From: an uncultured Phycisphaerales bacterium
GTDB lineage: Bacteria > Planctomycetota > Phycisphaerae > Phycisphaerales > SM1A02
Direction: 5' to 3'
Length of the DNA: 64,000 nucleotides
NCBI GenBank assembly: GCA_905480395.1
Contig: CAJQQE010000012.1
Span: forward strand, 1-64,000
Shown: positions 17,580-26,357 of the stretch, piece by piece
Numbering within the stretch: the stretch's first letter is position 1
Layout: each line of letters opens with the position of its first letter
Translations under genes and position numbers: made by a program
The notes under the pieces: model-generated
Told to the model about the DNA's origin: nothing
Seen by the model: the letters and a program-made list of their open reading frames with translations, nothing else
The model's database searches: none

Positions 17580-18476
17580 GTGATGCCTCGACCGACCGCT
17601 CTCCGTCTGATTCGCTGCTTGACCACCGGTTTTCTGGGGTCGGCGGCCGCCTTGCTTCTGGGCGGTTGTCGCGGCACGCCGCCCCCGGCGGCGGCGTCCA
17701 ATGAGAACTTCACCGGATCTGGAGTTCTCTCGGCACCCAGCATCGATGATCAGTGGGCATCGGTCGTGCTTGACGAAGCCCAACGGCATGAAGTTGTGGC
17801 GGCCCTTCGCGATGCCGTGTCGGGCGAGACTTTGCCGCTTCGCGTCGCGGAGTTTGGCGTCCGCTTCGAGGACGTCCCGCGGGCGATTTTGACCGCCGCT
17901 CCAACCGTCGAGATGGCGGTGATGAAGCAGGCATTCACGCCGGCGATGGCTTCGGTGAACTTTCTTGATCCGTCCGGACGAGCGGGCGTGGCGAGCATCG
18001 ATCTTCACCGAATGACGGCAGTTGCCAAGGTGGAATATCTGGTTCCTGGTGATGACGTCGCATTATTGAGGGCGACCCTGCTTGACTCTATCAATGACCT
18101 TCTTTGGTCGAACGACACTTTCTTCGCAGGCGGTACCGCTCATCGGCGGGCGTCGGCTCGAGAGGAAGAAGAAGGTGTTCAGGCAGTCCGAATTCTTGAG
18201 GAGGCAGTGCGCCGGTCGGGCGGAACGATTCGCGATCGTGCTTTCGAGCCCGAGAGATACCGGATCGATCTCTTGATGCTCGACGACCAACCGGCGCGGA
18301 TCGTCGTACAACGCGAGTCCGATCCCCAGGTCTTGTCTTGGAAGGCTTGGGCGGGCACATTCCCCATGCCGGAAAAGGCGGCGGCGCTCGGTGCGGCATT
18401 TGAGAAAGCGCTGCGAGCTTGGGGTCAAACCCCGATGCCGGCGGTCGCCGGTGATGTTGTGATCAAGCGGGACTGA
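17580..18476 (+). CDS. Lipoprotein of unknown function
   Basis: A 298-residue protein (GTG start followed by ATG). It has a lipoprotein signal ending in LLLGGC near residue 30, then an Ala/Pro spacer. The mature part is about 265 residues, mixed alpha/beta, with no motif I can assign to a family. It has no paralogue in the window. It is transcribed away from the 7TM-HD gene and ends just before a decamer repeat, convergent with gatA. Confidence 0.65.
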   Translation: MMPRPTALRLIRCLTTGFLGSAAALLLGGCRGTPPPAAASNENFTGSGVLSAPSIDDQWASVVLDEAQRHEVVAALRDAVSGETLPLRVAEFGVRFEDVPRAILTAAPTVEMAVMKQAFTPAMASVNFLDPSGRAGVASIDLHRMTAVAKVEYLVPGDDVALLRATLLDSINDLLWSNDTFFAGGTAHRRASAREEEEGVQAVRILEEAVRRSGGTIRDRAFEPERYRIDLLMLDDQPARIVVQRESDPQVLSWKAWAGTFPMPEKAAALGAAFEKALRAWGQTPMPAVAGDVVIKRD

Positions 18477-18490
18477 GTGTCGCATGGCAA

Positions 18491-18560
18491 GACTTGTCAT
18501 GACTTGTCATGGCATGACACAACTGGACACAACTGGTCACAACTGGTCATAACTTGACAT
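18491..18560. repeat. Seven-unit tandem decamer repeat
   Basis: Seven successive 10-base units follow each other without any change of period. The first two are identical (GACTTGTCAT); later units drift to AACTGGTCAC-like forms. The array starts 14 bases after the lipoprotein stop and ends 30 bases before the gatA stop, between convergent genes. Units two and three also contain an inverted pair, TGTCATG and CATGACA. It is too short and irregular for CRISPR. Confidence 0.8.
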
Positions 18561-18590
18561 AACCAATCAGGAAACAGCGGCGATCGAGTC

Positions 18591-20081
18591 TCAGTCGGAT
18601 CGGAGCATCGACTCGACGGTGGACGCGATTCGAAACAGGCTCTTCTCGCAAAATGCGGGTGTTTGAAGGTGGATGCCCATGGGGAGGGTTTCGCCGTCTT
18701 CTTCGACCATGCCGCCGGGAATGGAGATCGCGGGGATTCCAGCGATGTTTGCATTGACGGTGTAGACATCGTTGAGATACATCGAGAGCAGATCCAGTTC
18801 GGCGCCGATCTGGAATGCGGGATGCGGGGATGTCGGACCGAGAAGGACGTCGCACTTCGTGAAGGCGGCGTCGAACTCGTGCTTGATAAGGCGTCGAACC
18901 TGAAGAGCACGCTTGTAGTACGCGTCGTAGTAACCGGCGCTGAGCACGTAGGTGCCAAGCATGATTCGACGCTGCACTTCCGGGCCGAACCCCTCGCTTC
19001 TGGTGCGGGCGTAGAGCGTTTCTAGGCTCTCGCCGGGCCGGGGATCGGCGCGATACCCGTAGCGGATGCCGTCGTACCTTGAAAGATTACTACTCGCTTC
19101 CGCCGGTGCGATGACGTAGTAGGTTGAGATGCCGTGGTCGGTGAGGGGGAGATCGATGTCCACGATCGTGGCCCCAGCGGCTCGAAGCGCATCGATGGTC
19201 TGTTCGAGCCTCTCTGAAACTCCGGGATGATTCCGATTTGTGCAATGTTCACGCGGAATCCCGACCCGTAAAGACGAGGGGTCGAAGGGGCCGTCCAACA
19301 AAGAAGGCTCGACGGTGAGATCGGAGGTCGTGGCGTCGTTCGGATCGATGCCGGCCATCGCCTCGTAGATCGTGGCGGCATCACGGACGCTACGAGCGAG
19401 CGGCCCGATCTGGTCGAGACTGGATCCGAAGGCGACGAGTCCGTATCGCGAGATCCGTCCGTAGGTAGGCTTGAATCCCACGCAGCCACAGAAGGCGGCG
19501 GGCTGGCGAATCGATCCACCGGTATCCGAGCCGACCGCGGCGTCGGAGATTCCGGCGGCGACCGCCGCGGCGCTTCCGCCGCTTGAACCGCCAGGAACGC
19601 GATTGATCCCGTGGGGGTTCCGCACCGGCCCCCAGGCGCAGTGCTCGGAGGAAGAACCCATCGCGAACTCGTCCATGTTGGTCTTGCCGACCAGGGTGGC
19701 GCCAGCATCGCGGAGTCTGGTGATCGCGGTGGCGTCGAAGGGAGATCGGTAATTTTCGAGCATGCGAGAACCGCAGGTCGTGTGACCTTCGGTGGTGCAG
19801 AAATTGTCCTTCACGGCAATGACGGATCCGGCGAGCGGGCCGGGATCATCGCCGGCCGCAAGGCGTGCATCGATCGACGCCGCCGTGGCCCGCGCGGAGT
19901 CGGCGAGGACTTCGTGAAACGCATTGAGTGATGGATTGGCTGAATCGACCGCGGTGAGCATCGATTCGAGTCGGAGGCTCACGGTGGTCTCGCCGTCTCG
20001 GACGCGGCGAACTCTCGCGGTGAGGTCGTCGCCTGGATCGAAGATCGGGTCGAATTGAAAGTCGGGGGGAGGTGTGGTCAT
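18591..20081 (-). CDS. gatA: Asp/Glu-tRNA(Asn/Gln) amidotransferase subunit A
   Basis: A 496-residue amidase-signature protein, the catalytic subunit of GatCAB, which converts misacylated Glu-tRNA(Gln) or Asp-tRNA(Asn) to the amide. The Ser-cisSer-Lys triad is present: Lys in IAVKDNFCT, Ser in PGGSSGGSAAA and the nucleophile Ser in GSDTGGSIRQPAAFCG. Length matches the family. The frame extends to 20120, but the family's N-terminus fits the ATG at 20081, 19 bases after the gatC stop. gatB is not nearby. Confidence 0.93.
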   Translation of the reverse strand: MTTPPPDFQFDPIFDPGDDLTARVRRVRDGETTVSLRLESMLTAVDSANPSLNAFHEVLADSARATAASIDARLAAGDDPGPLAGSVIAVKDNFCTTEGHTTCGSRMLENYRSPFDATAITRLRDAGATLVGKTNMDEFAMGSSSEHCAWGPVRNPHGINRVPGGSSGGSAAAVAAGISDAAVGSDTGGSIRQPAAFCGCVGFKPTYGRISRYGLVAFGSSLDQIGPLARSVRDAATIYEAMAGIDPNDATTSDLTVEPSLLDGPFDPSSLRVGIPREHCTNRNHPGVSERLEQTIDALRAAGATIVDIDLPLTDHGISTYYVIAPAEASSNLSRYDGIRYGYRADPRPGESLETLYARTRSEGFGPEVQRRIMLGTYVLSAGYYDAYYKRALQVRRLIKHEFDAAFTKCDVLLGPTSPHPAFQIGAELDLLSMYLNDVYTVNANIAGIPAISIPGGMVEEDGETLPMGIHLQTPAFCEKSLFRIASTVESMLRSD

Positions 20082-20100
20082 CAGGTCGTTTCGGGAGCGA

Positions 20101-20421
20101 TCAGGCTCCGCCCTCTCCAAGCACCTTGGGAACGGCGATAAAGGAACCCTCGGTCTTGGGGGCCATGGCGAGGAGGATTTCTCGATCGAGGCACTGCCCA
20201 GGCTCGTCCTCCGCGAGTCGATTCACCGTGTCTTGCGGCTTGGGCATTGGTTCCACGCCCTCCACATCAAGGGTCTGGAGATTGGCGACGTGCTTGAGAA
20301 TCGCCAGAAGGTCATTCCGAGCGGAATCGAGCGCATCCTCTCCGAGATTGAGCCGGGAAAGGGATGCGACCTTGGCAACGTCTTCAAGAGTCGGCGGTGA
20401 ACTCGAATCGGAACTTGTCAT
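20101..20421 (-). CDS. gatC: Asp/Glu-tRNA amidotransferase subunit C
   Basis: This 106-residue protein is the small stabilising subunit of GatCAB. The helical start (LEDVAKVASLSRLNL) and the C-terminal segment FIAVPKVLGE are family features. The ATG at 20421 is preferred because TACTCT lies 7 bases upstream; nine more codons are open upstream without support. It is the first gene of a gatC-gatA operon and is divergent from the RND efflux operon. Confidence 0.88.
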   Translation of the reverse strand: MTSSDSSSPPTLEDVAKVASLSRLNLGEDALDSARNDLLAILKHVANLQTLDVEGVEPMPKPQDTVNRLAEDEPGQCLDREILLAMAPKTEGSFIAVPKVLGEGGA

Positions 20422-20428
20422 GGTGCGA

Positions 20429-20434
20429 AGAGTA
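20429..20434 (-). promoter_or_regulatory. -10-like box for leaderless gatC
   Basis: On the minus strand TACTCT is followed by 7 bases and then the gatC ATG, with no SD. The same hexamer and spacing occur before the Nif3-family gene at 26266-26271. Confidence 0.45.
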
Positions 20435-20578
20435 ACGCTCTGCGGCAACCTTGGCGGTTGCGGGTACCATTATTGGTCCGACCTTCAGGCGGTTTTCTCC
20501 AATCAAGCTGGCTCATTTCAGGCCGGTGCCTCTGGTTTTCTGACGACTGTTCTTCCCTTTTCTCCCGGATTTGTCATC

Positions 20579-21895
20579 GTGGCCCAGTTCCGCCGAGATG
20601 TTGCCGTTTCTGTCATCACCAGATTCATCGTGTGCGGCGTCCTCATCGGCTCCGGGGTCATGGTGGCGATCGTCTTGACCAACTCCAGCCCGTCCGCCGC
20701 TCGGGTGGAGGGGAGCGAGCAGGCGGTCAAGGTGCGGTCGATGCGCGTGCCGCAGGAACCGATCGCCCGGGAGTGGAACGGTTTCGGGACCATTCGAGCG
20801 CTCGATTCAGCGACGATCCCTGCCGAGGTCGTTTCGACGGTCGTCTCGATCCCAGAGGGAATCGAGGTCGGCCTTCCGGTTGTCGCGGGACAGGTGATCG
20901 CCCAGTTGCGAGCGTTTGACTACATCGAAGCGGCCTCGCGAGTGATGGAACAACTCGCGGAGGTTGAGGCCGAGGTCGCTCGCCTGGATACCGAGGAACG
21001 GGTCCTGATTGAACGTCGGAGCGTCGCGGCCCGAGATCTCGAACTCTCAGAGGTTGATTTTCAGCGAGTCACGGATGCCGCGGCCAAGGGCGCGGCGGTC
21101 GCTCGCGAGATTGATGCTGCGGAACAGCGAAGACTCGCCGCCCGACGCTCGGTGATCACCCTCGAGGAGTTGCAATCCCTCCTCCCCGTACGAAGAAGTG
21201 CCACCACCGCGAAACGAGATGGTCTTCTCGCCACCCATCGACTTGCCCTTGAGCAGGTTGATCGATGCACGGTCACCGCGCCGATTGCCGGGCTCCTTTC
21301 GGAGGTCATGGTTGAAGTTGGTGAGCAGGTGTCGGTGGGATTTGCGGTCGCTCGTGTGGTCAATCCCGCCCGCCTCGAACTTCGACTCCGCATTCCGGCA
21401 TCGTGCCGGGGACGGGTCAAAGGCGGAGATCGAGTCGTCATCAATCGGACCGTGACCGCTGAACCAATCGAAGCGGCAGTGAGCCGGATCTCGCCGATCG
21501 ACGATGCCGCGACGAGGACCATGACGGTGTTTGTCGAAATCGAGGGCGAATCGGATCGGATCGTGCCCGGCCTGTTCGTGCGGGGAACGGTCTACGAGCA
21601 AGAGACGGTTGCCCGCAGTGTGGTGCCCAGGCGATCGGTTCGACACCAACGGGTCATGTTGATCGAAGATGGACGAATCAGGAGCGTTCAGGCCGAGTCG
21701 CTCTTCGCCATCGCGGGTGAGCGTCCGAAGTCTGGACTGAACGATCGGCAGTGGATGGTGCTGGCGGAGTCTCTGCCCGATGGCGCTTCGATCGTGGTCG
21801 ATGGGTCGAGGGTGCTCCCCGACGGTATCGCGGTCGATCCCCAGTTCATGAACTTGAGTGACCCGGACGCCCTCTCAACTGGATCGACACCGTGA
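20579..21895 (+). CDS. RND efflux periplasmic adaptor (membrane fusion protein)
   Basis: A 438-residue HlyD/AcrA-type adaptor linking an inner-membrane RND pump to an outer-membrane channel. The N-terminal helix (VSVITRFIVCGVLIGSG) anchors it. A lipoyl half (IPEGIEVGLPVVAGQVIAQL), a long coiled coil (about residues 115-200), the second lipoyl half (VTAPIAGLLSEVMVEVGEQV) and a beta-barrel domain follow. The start is taken as the GTG at 20579. Frames run upstream to 20072, but that part overlaps gatC and gatA on the other strand. It overlaps the pump gene by 4 bases. No TolC-like gene is adjacent. Confidence 0.85.
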   Translation: MAQFRRDVAVSVITRFIVCGVLIGSGVMVAIVLTNSSPSAARVEGSEQAVKVRSMRVPQEPIAREWNGFGTIRALDSATIPAEVVSTVVSIPEGIEVGLPVVAGQVIAQLRAFDYIEAASRVMEQLAEVEAEVARLDTEERVLIERRSVAARDLELSEVDFQRVTDAAAKGAAVAREIDAAEQRRLAARRSVITLEELQSLLPVRRSATTAKRDGLLATHRLALEQVDRCTVTAPIAGLLSEVMVEVGEQVSVGFAVARVVNPARLELRLRIPASCRGRVKGGDRVVINRTVTAEPIEAAVSRISPIDDAATRTMTVFVEIEGESDRIVPGLFVRGTVYEQETVARSVVPRRSVRHQRVMLIEDGRIRSVQAESLFAIAGERPKSGLNDRQWMVLAESLPDGASIVVDGSRVLPDGIAVDPQFMNLSDPDALSTGSTP

Positions 21896-24800
21896 GCCTT
21901 CCGTCATTCGGTGCGCGACGACCGGTTCCGGCGAACCTTTTGATGATGGCGTTGATTCTCGGTGGAATCTACGCCGGGCTTTCGATGCGCCGGGAGTTCT
22001 TCCCGGAGATCGATCCAGAAGCGGCAAGGGTGGAGCTCGTCTACCCGGGGGCGACACCGAGGGAGCTCGAAGAGTCGATGGCCCGCAAGGTCGAGGATGC
22101 CATCGGGACGGTTCAGGAAGTCCGGAGGATGGAGTCGACGGTCAGCGAGGGCGCGGGCATCATCGTCGTGAAGTTCGAGGAGGGAACAGATGTCGCGGAA
22201 GCGATCAACGATGTCGAGCGTTCCCTCGAAAGGCTTTCGGATCTCCCGAGTGATGCGGAGCGGATTCGCGTGGTGGAATTCGAGCCGAATCTCCCGGTCA
22301 TCATTCTCACGCTCTTTGGGGACATCGACGAGCGGGTTCTGAAGTCCGCGATGCGATCGATGATCGACGATCTGGAGTCGCTTCCCGGAATGGGGTCACT
22401 CCAGATCTCGGGGTTGCGGGATTATGAAATCAGGGTCGCGGTCGATCCTGACCGCCTGATCGAAAACGCACTTCCGGTGACCGCGGTCGCAGATGCGATC
22501 CGAGCGTGGATGCTCGAACTTCCGAGCGGTGCGATCCGTGGGCCCGGTGGCAATGTGAACGTCCGAACCATGGGAGTGGAGGAGCGGGCCGAGGCGATCG
22601 AATCGATCGTGGTGCGGGCGGGCAGCGATGGCGACATGCTCCGAGTCGGCGATCTCGCCACGGTGCGTGATGGGTTTGCCGACGTGGAGGTGGAAGAACG
22701 CTTCGAAGGACAGCCGGCGACGAGTCTGACGATCTTCAAGACAGGATCGCAGGATGCCGTCGCGATCGCCCGCATGGCCTACGCGTATGTTGCGGGAAGA
22801 AAGGGTGAGTCCTTTACCGGACCGGTCTGGGCTCGTCCGATGGAAACCTCGGAATGGCAGGCCTACCAACTTGGTCTTGATCGTCCCGAACCGCTCCCCG
22901 CAGGTTTGATCGCCCACAACGATCTGTCCAGGTTCATCCAAGGTCGGCTTGAATTACTCTCTCGGAATGCCCTTCAAGGCGCGGGTTTGGTCTTCCTGGC
23001 CTTGCTTCTGGCCTTGAATCTTCGCGTCGCGTTCTGGGTCATGGTGGGTCTGTTCACGGCGATCTGTGGAACCCTGCTCGCGATGACCGCGCTCGGTGTC
23101 ACCCTGAACCTCTTGACCATGTTTGGTCTTCTGGTGACCCTTGGGATGCTCACCGACGATGCGATTGTGGTCAGCGAAAATATCACGGCGCGGGGGAGTC
23201 TGGGCGAATCTCCGGTCGACGCCGCGACCCGCGGCGGGAATCAAGTTTTCTGGCCCGTGGTCGGAACGGTTCTCACGACCATCGTCGCGTTTCTCCCGTT
23301 GACCTTCATCAGTGGCAGCATCGGAAAGTTACTCGGGGCCCTCCCGATGGTGGTCTTCTGCGCTCTTGCGATTAGTCTTCTTGAGTCGATGCTGATTCTC
23401 CCATCGCACATGGTGCATGCGCTCAAGGGGATGGTTCAGAGTCGTGGAACCGGCATCTTTGGATTCGCCGATCGATTTGCCGAATGGCGGGATCGAACCG
23501 TGGTGAAACCGCTGACGCAGTTCTACGGTCGCATCGCAACCAAAAGCGTCCAGTACCGGTGGGTGGCCGCGTCGATCGCTCTTTGCCTTCTGGCGATCTC
23601 GATCGGGATGTATACCGGGGGCCGGGTGCCGTTCGTATTCCTGCCCACCGAGGACACCGAGAATGTGGTGGTCGACCTCAAGATGCCGACCGGGACGGAA
23701 CTCGCCGAGACCAGACGGATCGCCTCGAGGATCGAAGACGCGGCTCGTTCACAACCGGAAGTTGAGTTCACGAGCCTCGCCTTGGGAGCAAGCTTTGATC
23801 TCAACACCGGCCTGGCCAATCCCGGTTCGAGTTCGATCGCTCAGATCTTTTTCGAACTCTCGCCGATCGAGAAACGGGATCGTCCGAGCACGGAGATCAT
23901 TGATTCGATCCGGAAGGCGGCCGGAGATCTCACGGAAGCAGATCAGATCTTCTGGCGGGAAATCGACGGCGGGCCGGGTGGACCGGACATCACCTTTGAA
24001 ATCTCCGGCAACGACCGGGTAGCCGTCGATTCCGCAGTCGTGGACGTTCAGGCATTGCTGGCCACCTACGAAGGCGTCTATGGCATTTCCGATGACGACG
24101 AGGTCGCGCAGCGTGAACTTCGCATCAGTTTGCTTCCGGGTGCCGCGTCGCTTGGTATCACCGTGGCGGAGGTCGCGCAGCAGGTACGGGGCGCGGTGTA
24201 CGGCATCGACGCCCATGTCTTCAGTGAGACGAGAGAGGACATCGACGTCCGAGTCTCCTTTGACGCTGAATCACGGCGAGATCTTGGCGGCGTCGAACAG
24301 ATGTGGATCTCGACCCGGGATGGCCGGTCGATCCCTCTCTCGGAAGTTGCCAGAATTGAGGAAGCCGAGGGGCGGGCGACGATTCGACGAATTGATCGGA
24401 GGCGAGCGGTGTCGGTGACGGCCGATGTCGATGCGGTCACCAATCCAGAGCAGATCGTCGCGTCGATGGGCCCGGCCATGGAAGCGATTCGCCTCAAACA
24501 TCGGGGCGTCTCCATCGACAGTGGGGGGCGACAGCAGGATGTCATTGATGCTTTTGGGTCGCTCCCGATCGCCATGTTGGCGGCGTGCTTGATGATCTAC
24601 GTCATCCTCGCCTGGCTCTTCTCGAGTTACCTGCAGCCCTTCGCGGTGATGCTGGCGATTCCCTTCGCGCTGATCGGCGTGATCTGGGGACACTGGATTT
24701 TAGGCTTTGAACTCACCTTCCTGAGTCTGATTGGTGTGGTCGCGCTCGCGGGCATCGTGGTGAATAACTCACTCATCTTGGTCGAATTTTTCAACAAGAA

Positions 24801-25125
24801 CATGGAAGCCGGGCTGCCGCTCTCAGAGGCCTTGGTAGATGCGGGCCAGCGCCGCTTGCGCCCAATTCTTCTCACCACCGTGACCACCGTGCTCGGATTG
24901 ACGCCATTGATGCTCGAGCAGAGTTTTCAGGCACGGTTTCTCATTCCGATGGCGATCTCAATCACCTTCGGGTTGATGAGTTCGACCTTTCTGACGCTGC
25001 TCGTGCTGCCGGCGATTCTGGTCATCGTGGACGACTTCAGTGCCGCCGCACACTGGTTGTGGTTTGGCATGACCCGCGCCGACCGAGCGAAGATGCTTGA
25101 GTCGTTCGAAAAGCCGTCGATCTGA
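21892..25125 (+). CDS. RND efflux transporter permease (AcrB/HAE1 superfamily)
   Basis: A 1077-residue inner-membrane pump with 12 predicted membrane helices and two large periplasmic loops. The proton-relay Asp pair is present in TM4 (LGMLTDDAIVVSEN). In TM10 the AcrB Lys940 position reads Asn (GIVVNNSLILVEF), as in many HAE1-like relatives, so the proton relay may differ from AcrB. The substrate cannot be predicted. It starts with a GTG overlapping the adaptor's stop, so the two are one operon. Confidence 0.92.
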   Translation: MSLPSFGARRPVPANLLMMALILGGIYAGLSMRREFFPEIDPEAARVELVYPGATPRELEESMARKVEDAIGTVQEVRRMESTVSEGAGIIVVKFEEGTDVAEAINDVERSLERLSDLPSDAERIRVVEFEPNLPVIILTLFGDIDERVLKSAMRSMIDDLESLPGMGSLQISGLRDYEIRVAVDPDRLIENALPVTAVADAIRAWMLELPSGAIRGPGGNVNVRTMGVEERAEAIESIVVRAGSDGDMLRVGDLATVRDGFADVEVEERFEGQPATSLTIFKTGSQDAVAIARMAYAYVAGRKGESFTGPVWARPMETSEWQAYQLGLDRPEPLPAGLIAHNDLSRFIQGRLELLSRNALQGAGLVFLALLLALNLRVAFWVMVGLFTAICGTLLAMTALGVTLNLLTMFGLLVTLGMLTDDAIVVSENITARGSLGESPVDAATRGGNQVFWPVVGTVLTTIVAFLPLTFISGSIGKLLGALPMVVFCALAISLLESMLILPSHMVHALKGMVQSRGTGIFGFADRFAEWRDRTVVKPLTQFYGRIATKSVQYRWVAASIALCLLAISIGMYTGGRVPFVFLPTEDTENVVVDLKMPTGTELAETRRIASRIEDAARSQPEVEFTSLALGASFDLNTGLANPGSSSIAQIFFELSPIEKRDRPSTEIIDSIRKAAGDLTEADQIFWREIDGGPGGPDITFEISGNDRVAVDSAVVDVQALLATYEGVYGISDDDEVAQRELRISLLPGAASLGITVAEVAQQVRGAVYGIDAHVFSETREDIDVRVSFDAESRRDLGGVEQMWISTRDGRSIPLSEVARIEEAEGRATIRRIDRRRAVSVTADVDAVTNPEQIVASMGPAMEAIRLKHRGVSIDSGGRQQDVIDAFGSLPIAMLAACLMIYVILAWLFSSYLQPFAVMLAIPFALIGVIWGHWILGFELTFLSLIGVVALAGIVVNNSLILVEFFNKNMEAGLPLSEALVDAGQRRLRPILLTTVTTVLGLTPLMLEQSFQARFLIPMAISITFGLMSSTFLTLLVLPAILVIVDDFSAAAHWLWFGMTRADRAKMLESFEKPSI

Positions 25126-25133
25126 TTCGTCGA

Positions 25134-26258
25134 TCAGGCGGTACGAAGTGGATCGCGATCCATTCGGCTGATCAAAATTTCCACCTTGAGCTCTTCACGG
25201 AGACGGCGGCGAAGGACTTTTAACCAACCTCGCTCGGTATTGGTGTGGCCGGCAAGGACCACGGCACAACCGCGGCTTCTCGCGTGCAGGACGTCGTGGT
25301 GCTTGAGTTCTCCGGTGACAAAGAGGGTGCATCCCTGATCGATGGCAGGATCGAGTAACTCAGAGCCGCTCCCCGCACAGAGACCGATCACCTCATGGCG
25401 CCGGCGTCGATCGATGTCGTCGTTGGTGAAGCGGTCGGTACCCAGGTGGTCCCTCAGACGGGCGGTGATTGCCTCCACCGTGGCAGCACGTTTGAGCGTG
25501 ACGCGTCGGCCCGCCCCGATGAACTGATTCGGACGCGCCATCTGACGGTAGATCTCGATGGGTGGCTCTTCGTATGGATGAAGCGCGCGAAGCCGTTCGA
25601 TCGCGGTGGCGAGGTGACGGTCGCCGCAGACCATCTCCAGTCGAACTTCCTCGACCCGTTCAAGTTGACCACGCTGGCCTCGAACTGGATTCGAACGCTC
25701 CCCCCCGCGATAGGTGCCCATCGCGGCGATTTCAATGGAACAGATCTCGTATTCGCCGATGACTCCGGCCCCGACCGCGGCAAGGCCCTCGCGGATGCGA
25801 TCGACGGATTCAACGGGGCCGTAGGTGATGAGCTTGACCCGCTCGGTCCCCGGGAGTTCATCGGCGGGAATCAACGCGTGCCTCGCTCCGTCGCCCACGC
25901 CTTCCGCCAGCCAATCGTTGACCCCATTCAGCGCCGCGTCTGCGGCGGTGTGGGGGGAGTGGATCGCCATGCCCGAGGCCATCGCTCGCAGCAGGATCCG
26001 CCCGCCTGCATCGGCGTCGGTGATTGTCTTCCTCGCGGAAAAAATCGGCGGGTGGTAGGCGACGATGGCGTCGGCTTTTTTACGAACCGCCTCGTCGAGG
26101 ACCGATTCGGTCAGATCGATGCAGAGGAGAATCCGTCGAACCCGGTGTCCGGCTGAGCCGACCAGAAGGCCGACGTTGTCCCAGTCCTCGGCGAGCTCGA
26201 CGGGGGCGATCCTTTGCATGGCAGCAACGAGGTCGGCGGTATTGAAAATGGTGGCCAT
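25134..26258 (-). CDS. Nif3-like dinuclear metal centre protein (YbgI/YqfO family)
   Basis: A 374-residue member of the Nif3 family, ring-shaped hexamers with two metals per subunit. VAYHPPIF, HSPHTAADAALNGVNDWLA and the C-terminal VTGELKHHDV motif supply the metal ligands. The central insertion (about residues 135-235), of the dimerisation type seen in longer YqfO-like members, explains the length. Catalytic function in the family is unsettled; a GTP cyclohydrolase-like role has been proposed. The ATG at 26258 is chosen because TACTCT lies 7 bases upstream; the open frame before it is not protein-like. Confidence 0.85.
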   Translation of the reverse strand: MATIFNTADLVAAMQRIAPVELAEDWDNVGLLVGSAGHRVRRILLCIDLTESVLDEAVRKKADAIVAYHPPIFSARKTITDADAGGRILLRAMASGMAIHSPHTAADAALNGVNDWLAEGVGDGARHALIPADELPGTERVKLITYGPVESVDRIREGLAAVGAGVIGEYEICSIEIAAMGTYRGGERSNPVRGQRGQLERVEEVRLEMVCGDRHLATAIERLRALHPYEEPPIEIYRQMARPNQFIGAGRRVTLKRAATVEAITARLRDHLGTDRFTNDDIDRRRRHEVIGLCAGSGSELLDPAIDQGCTLFVTGELKHHDVLHARSRGCAVVLAGHTNTERGWLKVLRRRLREELKVEILISRMDRDPLRTA

Positions 26259-26265
26259 GGAGAGA

Positions 26266-26271
26266 AGAGTA
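26266..26271 (-). promoter_or_regulatory. -10-like box for a leaderless Nif3-family gene
   Basis: On the minus strand TACTCT ends 7 bases before the ATG at 26258, with no SD. It is identical in sequence and spacing to the box before gatC. Confidence 0.45.
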
Positions 26272-26357
26272 CGCATTTCAGGGATTCGAGGGGTGACGGG
26301 GCATGTGCCTGATCTTGGGTGCATCCTTAGGACAAGTGCCAATTCGAGGGCTACGCT

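Noticed and set aside
18491-18560. CRISPR-like repeat
   Set aside because: Units are 10 bases and contiguous, without spacers, and no cas genes are present.
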